In this document: positions 63,026 through 64,000 of the stretch, one piece after another
How positions within the stretch are numbered: position 1 is the stretch's first letter
Layout: each line of letters opens with the position of its first letter
Assembly: GCF_001659605.2 (NCBI RefSeq)
Contig: NC_035161.2
Span: 30,365,691-30,429,690 of the forward strand
Length of the DNA stretch: 64,000 nt
Direction: 5' to 3'
Origin: Manihot esculenta
Taxonomy: Eukaryota; Streptophyta; Magnoliopsida; Malpighiales; Euphorbiaceae
Program-made: the position numbers and the translations under genes
The notes under the pieces: generated by a model
Seen by the model: the letters and a program-made list of their open reading frames with translations, nothing else
Told to the model about the DNA's origin: nothing
The model's database searches: none

Positions 63026-63613
63026 TATCTTTCTCCTAAAGATCTAAATCCTAATAATAAATGACTGGAAAATTTATTTCCATGGTTCGCGTATGCCATG
63101 CCTTCGATATACGAATGCTACATGTGAAGTTATTCCAAGTTTACAAATTAAAGGGCAACTAAGATGACTATAAAGTTGAAAGAGTAATAACTTTTTGTCA
63201 ACCAATCGCTGATATTTTTCTATTTGATTACATGCTTGGTCAAACTACTTGGTTTACACATCACTATAAACTGCATATTTCTGGCGATGAATGCATACAA
63301 ATCCTTCATCACCCTTAATCCTTTGTCCAATATACAACTATGGCGTACAATCGTTGGCATCCTCTCCATCTCAAAATGATCAGTGACGCAGAACAGCTTT
63401 CAACCAACGTACTCTGTTTGCCTTAGAAGTGTTAAACAAAAGCACACTATTTTGCAGGATGCTTCTAACTCGAATTGTCATCACTCGCAGTATGAACCAA
63501 AGTTCAGTACCACCGTGAACCAAAGTTCAGTACCATCGTACCCTTGTAAAACATGTTTCCCCATAACGGGTCATGCTTTTTGCCAAATGCCATGACAACA
63601 TAATAATGTCAGC
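61178..63613. other. 3' UTR and intergenic DNA
   Basis: Probable 3' UTR of the ABHD17-like gene to about 61900, then AT-rich sequence with a TA microsatellite (62994-63018). From about 63240 the sequence is 3' flank of the minus-strand gene at the window end. No additional gene seen. Confidence 0.5.
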
Positions 63614-64000
63614 TCAATATCCATAACGGTCATTCAGAGAGGTTCGTCCATCACCTGATTGTCCTGCATATAATATTAATTCAAAAATTATGAGAAAGAA
63701 ACAGCAAACTGCTATACGGTAATAGTCTATGCATTCAGTTGGTAAAAAACCTGCAGGTAGTCACACAGACAAAAAGCTTATACCTTCAGGAGGTACCCAT
63801 GATTCATAATCTGAATTGCCATTGAGAAATGATGGTTTCTCAGGGCCAAGCACTCTTTTTGGCCTTTTGTTATCCTTATTATGTTGAATTTGGCCTGTCT
63901 CCAGGCTTTCATTTCCTCCTTGCTCATCTTCTGCCTGATATCCTCTTTTATGCTTCAGTAACAACGCCACAGCATCTTCTGCTGTGAGCTTGGCTTCTAA
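63614..64000 (-). CDS. Kanadaptin-like (SMAD/FHA domain) protein, C-terminal exons, cut by the window edge
   Basis: Two minus-strand exons: 64000-63784 (open at the window edge, LEAKLTAEDAVALLLKHKRG at its start) and 63663-63614. They join in frame (GAA-G/GA) and read ...KRPKRVLGPEKPSFL...DYESWVPPEG-QSGDGRTSLNDRYGY-stop. The VxGPxxPxxL...DYxxWVPPxGQSGDGRTxLNxxxGY tail is the conserved C-terminus of plant kanadaptin-type FHA proteins as I remember them. These are nuclear proteins linked to RNA processing and, in animals, to anion-exchanger trafficking. The FHA domain itself lies outside the window. Confidence 0.78.

Noticed and set aside
63383..63595. 70-codon plus-strand frame at the right end
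   Set aside because: It lies in the 3' flank of the minus-strand kanadaptin-like gene and shows no recognisable features.

Overview
This window is nuclear DNA from a dicot plant. The genes carry short GT-AG introns and plant-specific families (RG-I rhamnosyltransferase, BIM-type bHLH, RGF/GLV peptide precursor, CRLK-type kinase). The intergenic DNA is very AT-rich and full of plant transposon families. The proteins look like close eudicot orthologues of Arabidopsis genes. A Malpighiales host such as cassava or rubber tree is plausible, but that is inference.

Layout. 1-12,250 is a nest of retroelements. It holds the 3' part of an uninterrupted Ty3/gypsy chromovirus (Tekay/Del-like) with its 3' LTR, then an unclassified GAGC-rich repeat. 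Next comes a complete-ended but internally deleted minus-strand Ty3/gypsy element of the Athila/Tat type with a perfect 5-bp target duplication, inserted into a decayed Ty1/copia relic. 12,250-14,250 is AT-rich DNA. 14,253-16,798 (+) is ribosomal protein L7a (eL8), whose first coding exon is the ATG alone. 17,200-21,650 is non-coding with a MITE candidate and a LINE RNase H scrap. 22,420-25,032 (+) is an RRT1-like RG-I rhamnosyltransferase. 28,352-33,216 (-) is a BIM2/BIM3-like bHLH gene with a GC-AG intron and a hAT-like MITE in intron 4. 34,320-38,277 (+) is a dead L1-type LINE. 40,049-42,007 (+) is a type II phosphatidylinositol 4-kinase gamma. 44,044-47,596 (-) is a CRLK2-like receptor-like kinase. 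49,669-51,090 (-) is a peptide-hormone locus in which one signal-peptide exon is phase-compatible with two different RGF/GLV peptide cassettes. 54,757-56,073 (-) is an F-box/kelch protein. 57,898-61,177 (+) is a plant ABHD17-like serine hydrolase. 63,614-64,000 (-) is the C-terminal end of a kanadaptin-like FHA-domain protein.

The genes do not form a pathway. Gene order recalls Arabidopsis: RRT1, CRLK2 and the F-box gene match the neighbourhood At5g15710-At5g15740, and BIM and kanadaptin match the At5g38840-At5g38860 area. These locus numbers are from memory. Exon coordinates were derived by hand from splice signals and reading phase; every multi-exon gene model closes in frame.

The most interesting item is the double-cassette RGF/GLV locus. 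Other notable points are the deletion-fused LTR-gag retroelement, the CAG/TGG-to-stop decay of the LINE, the quasi-palindrome clusters in the chromovirus LTR, and the GC-AG intron of the BIM gene.
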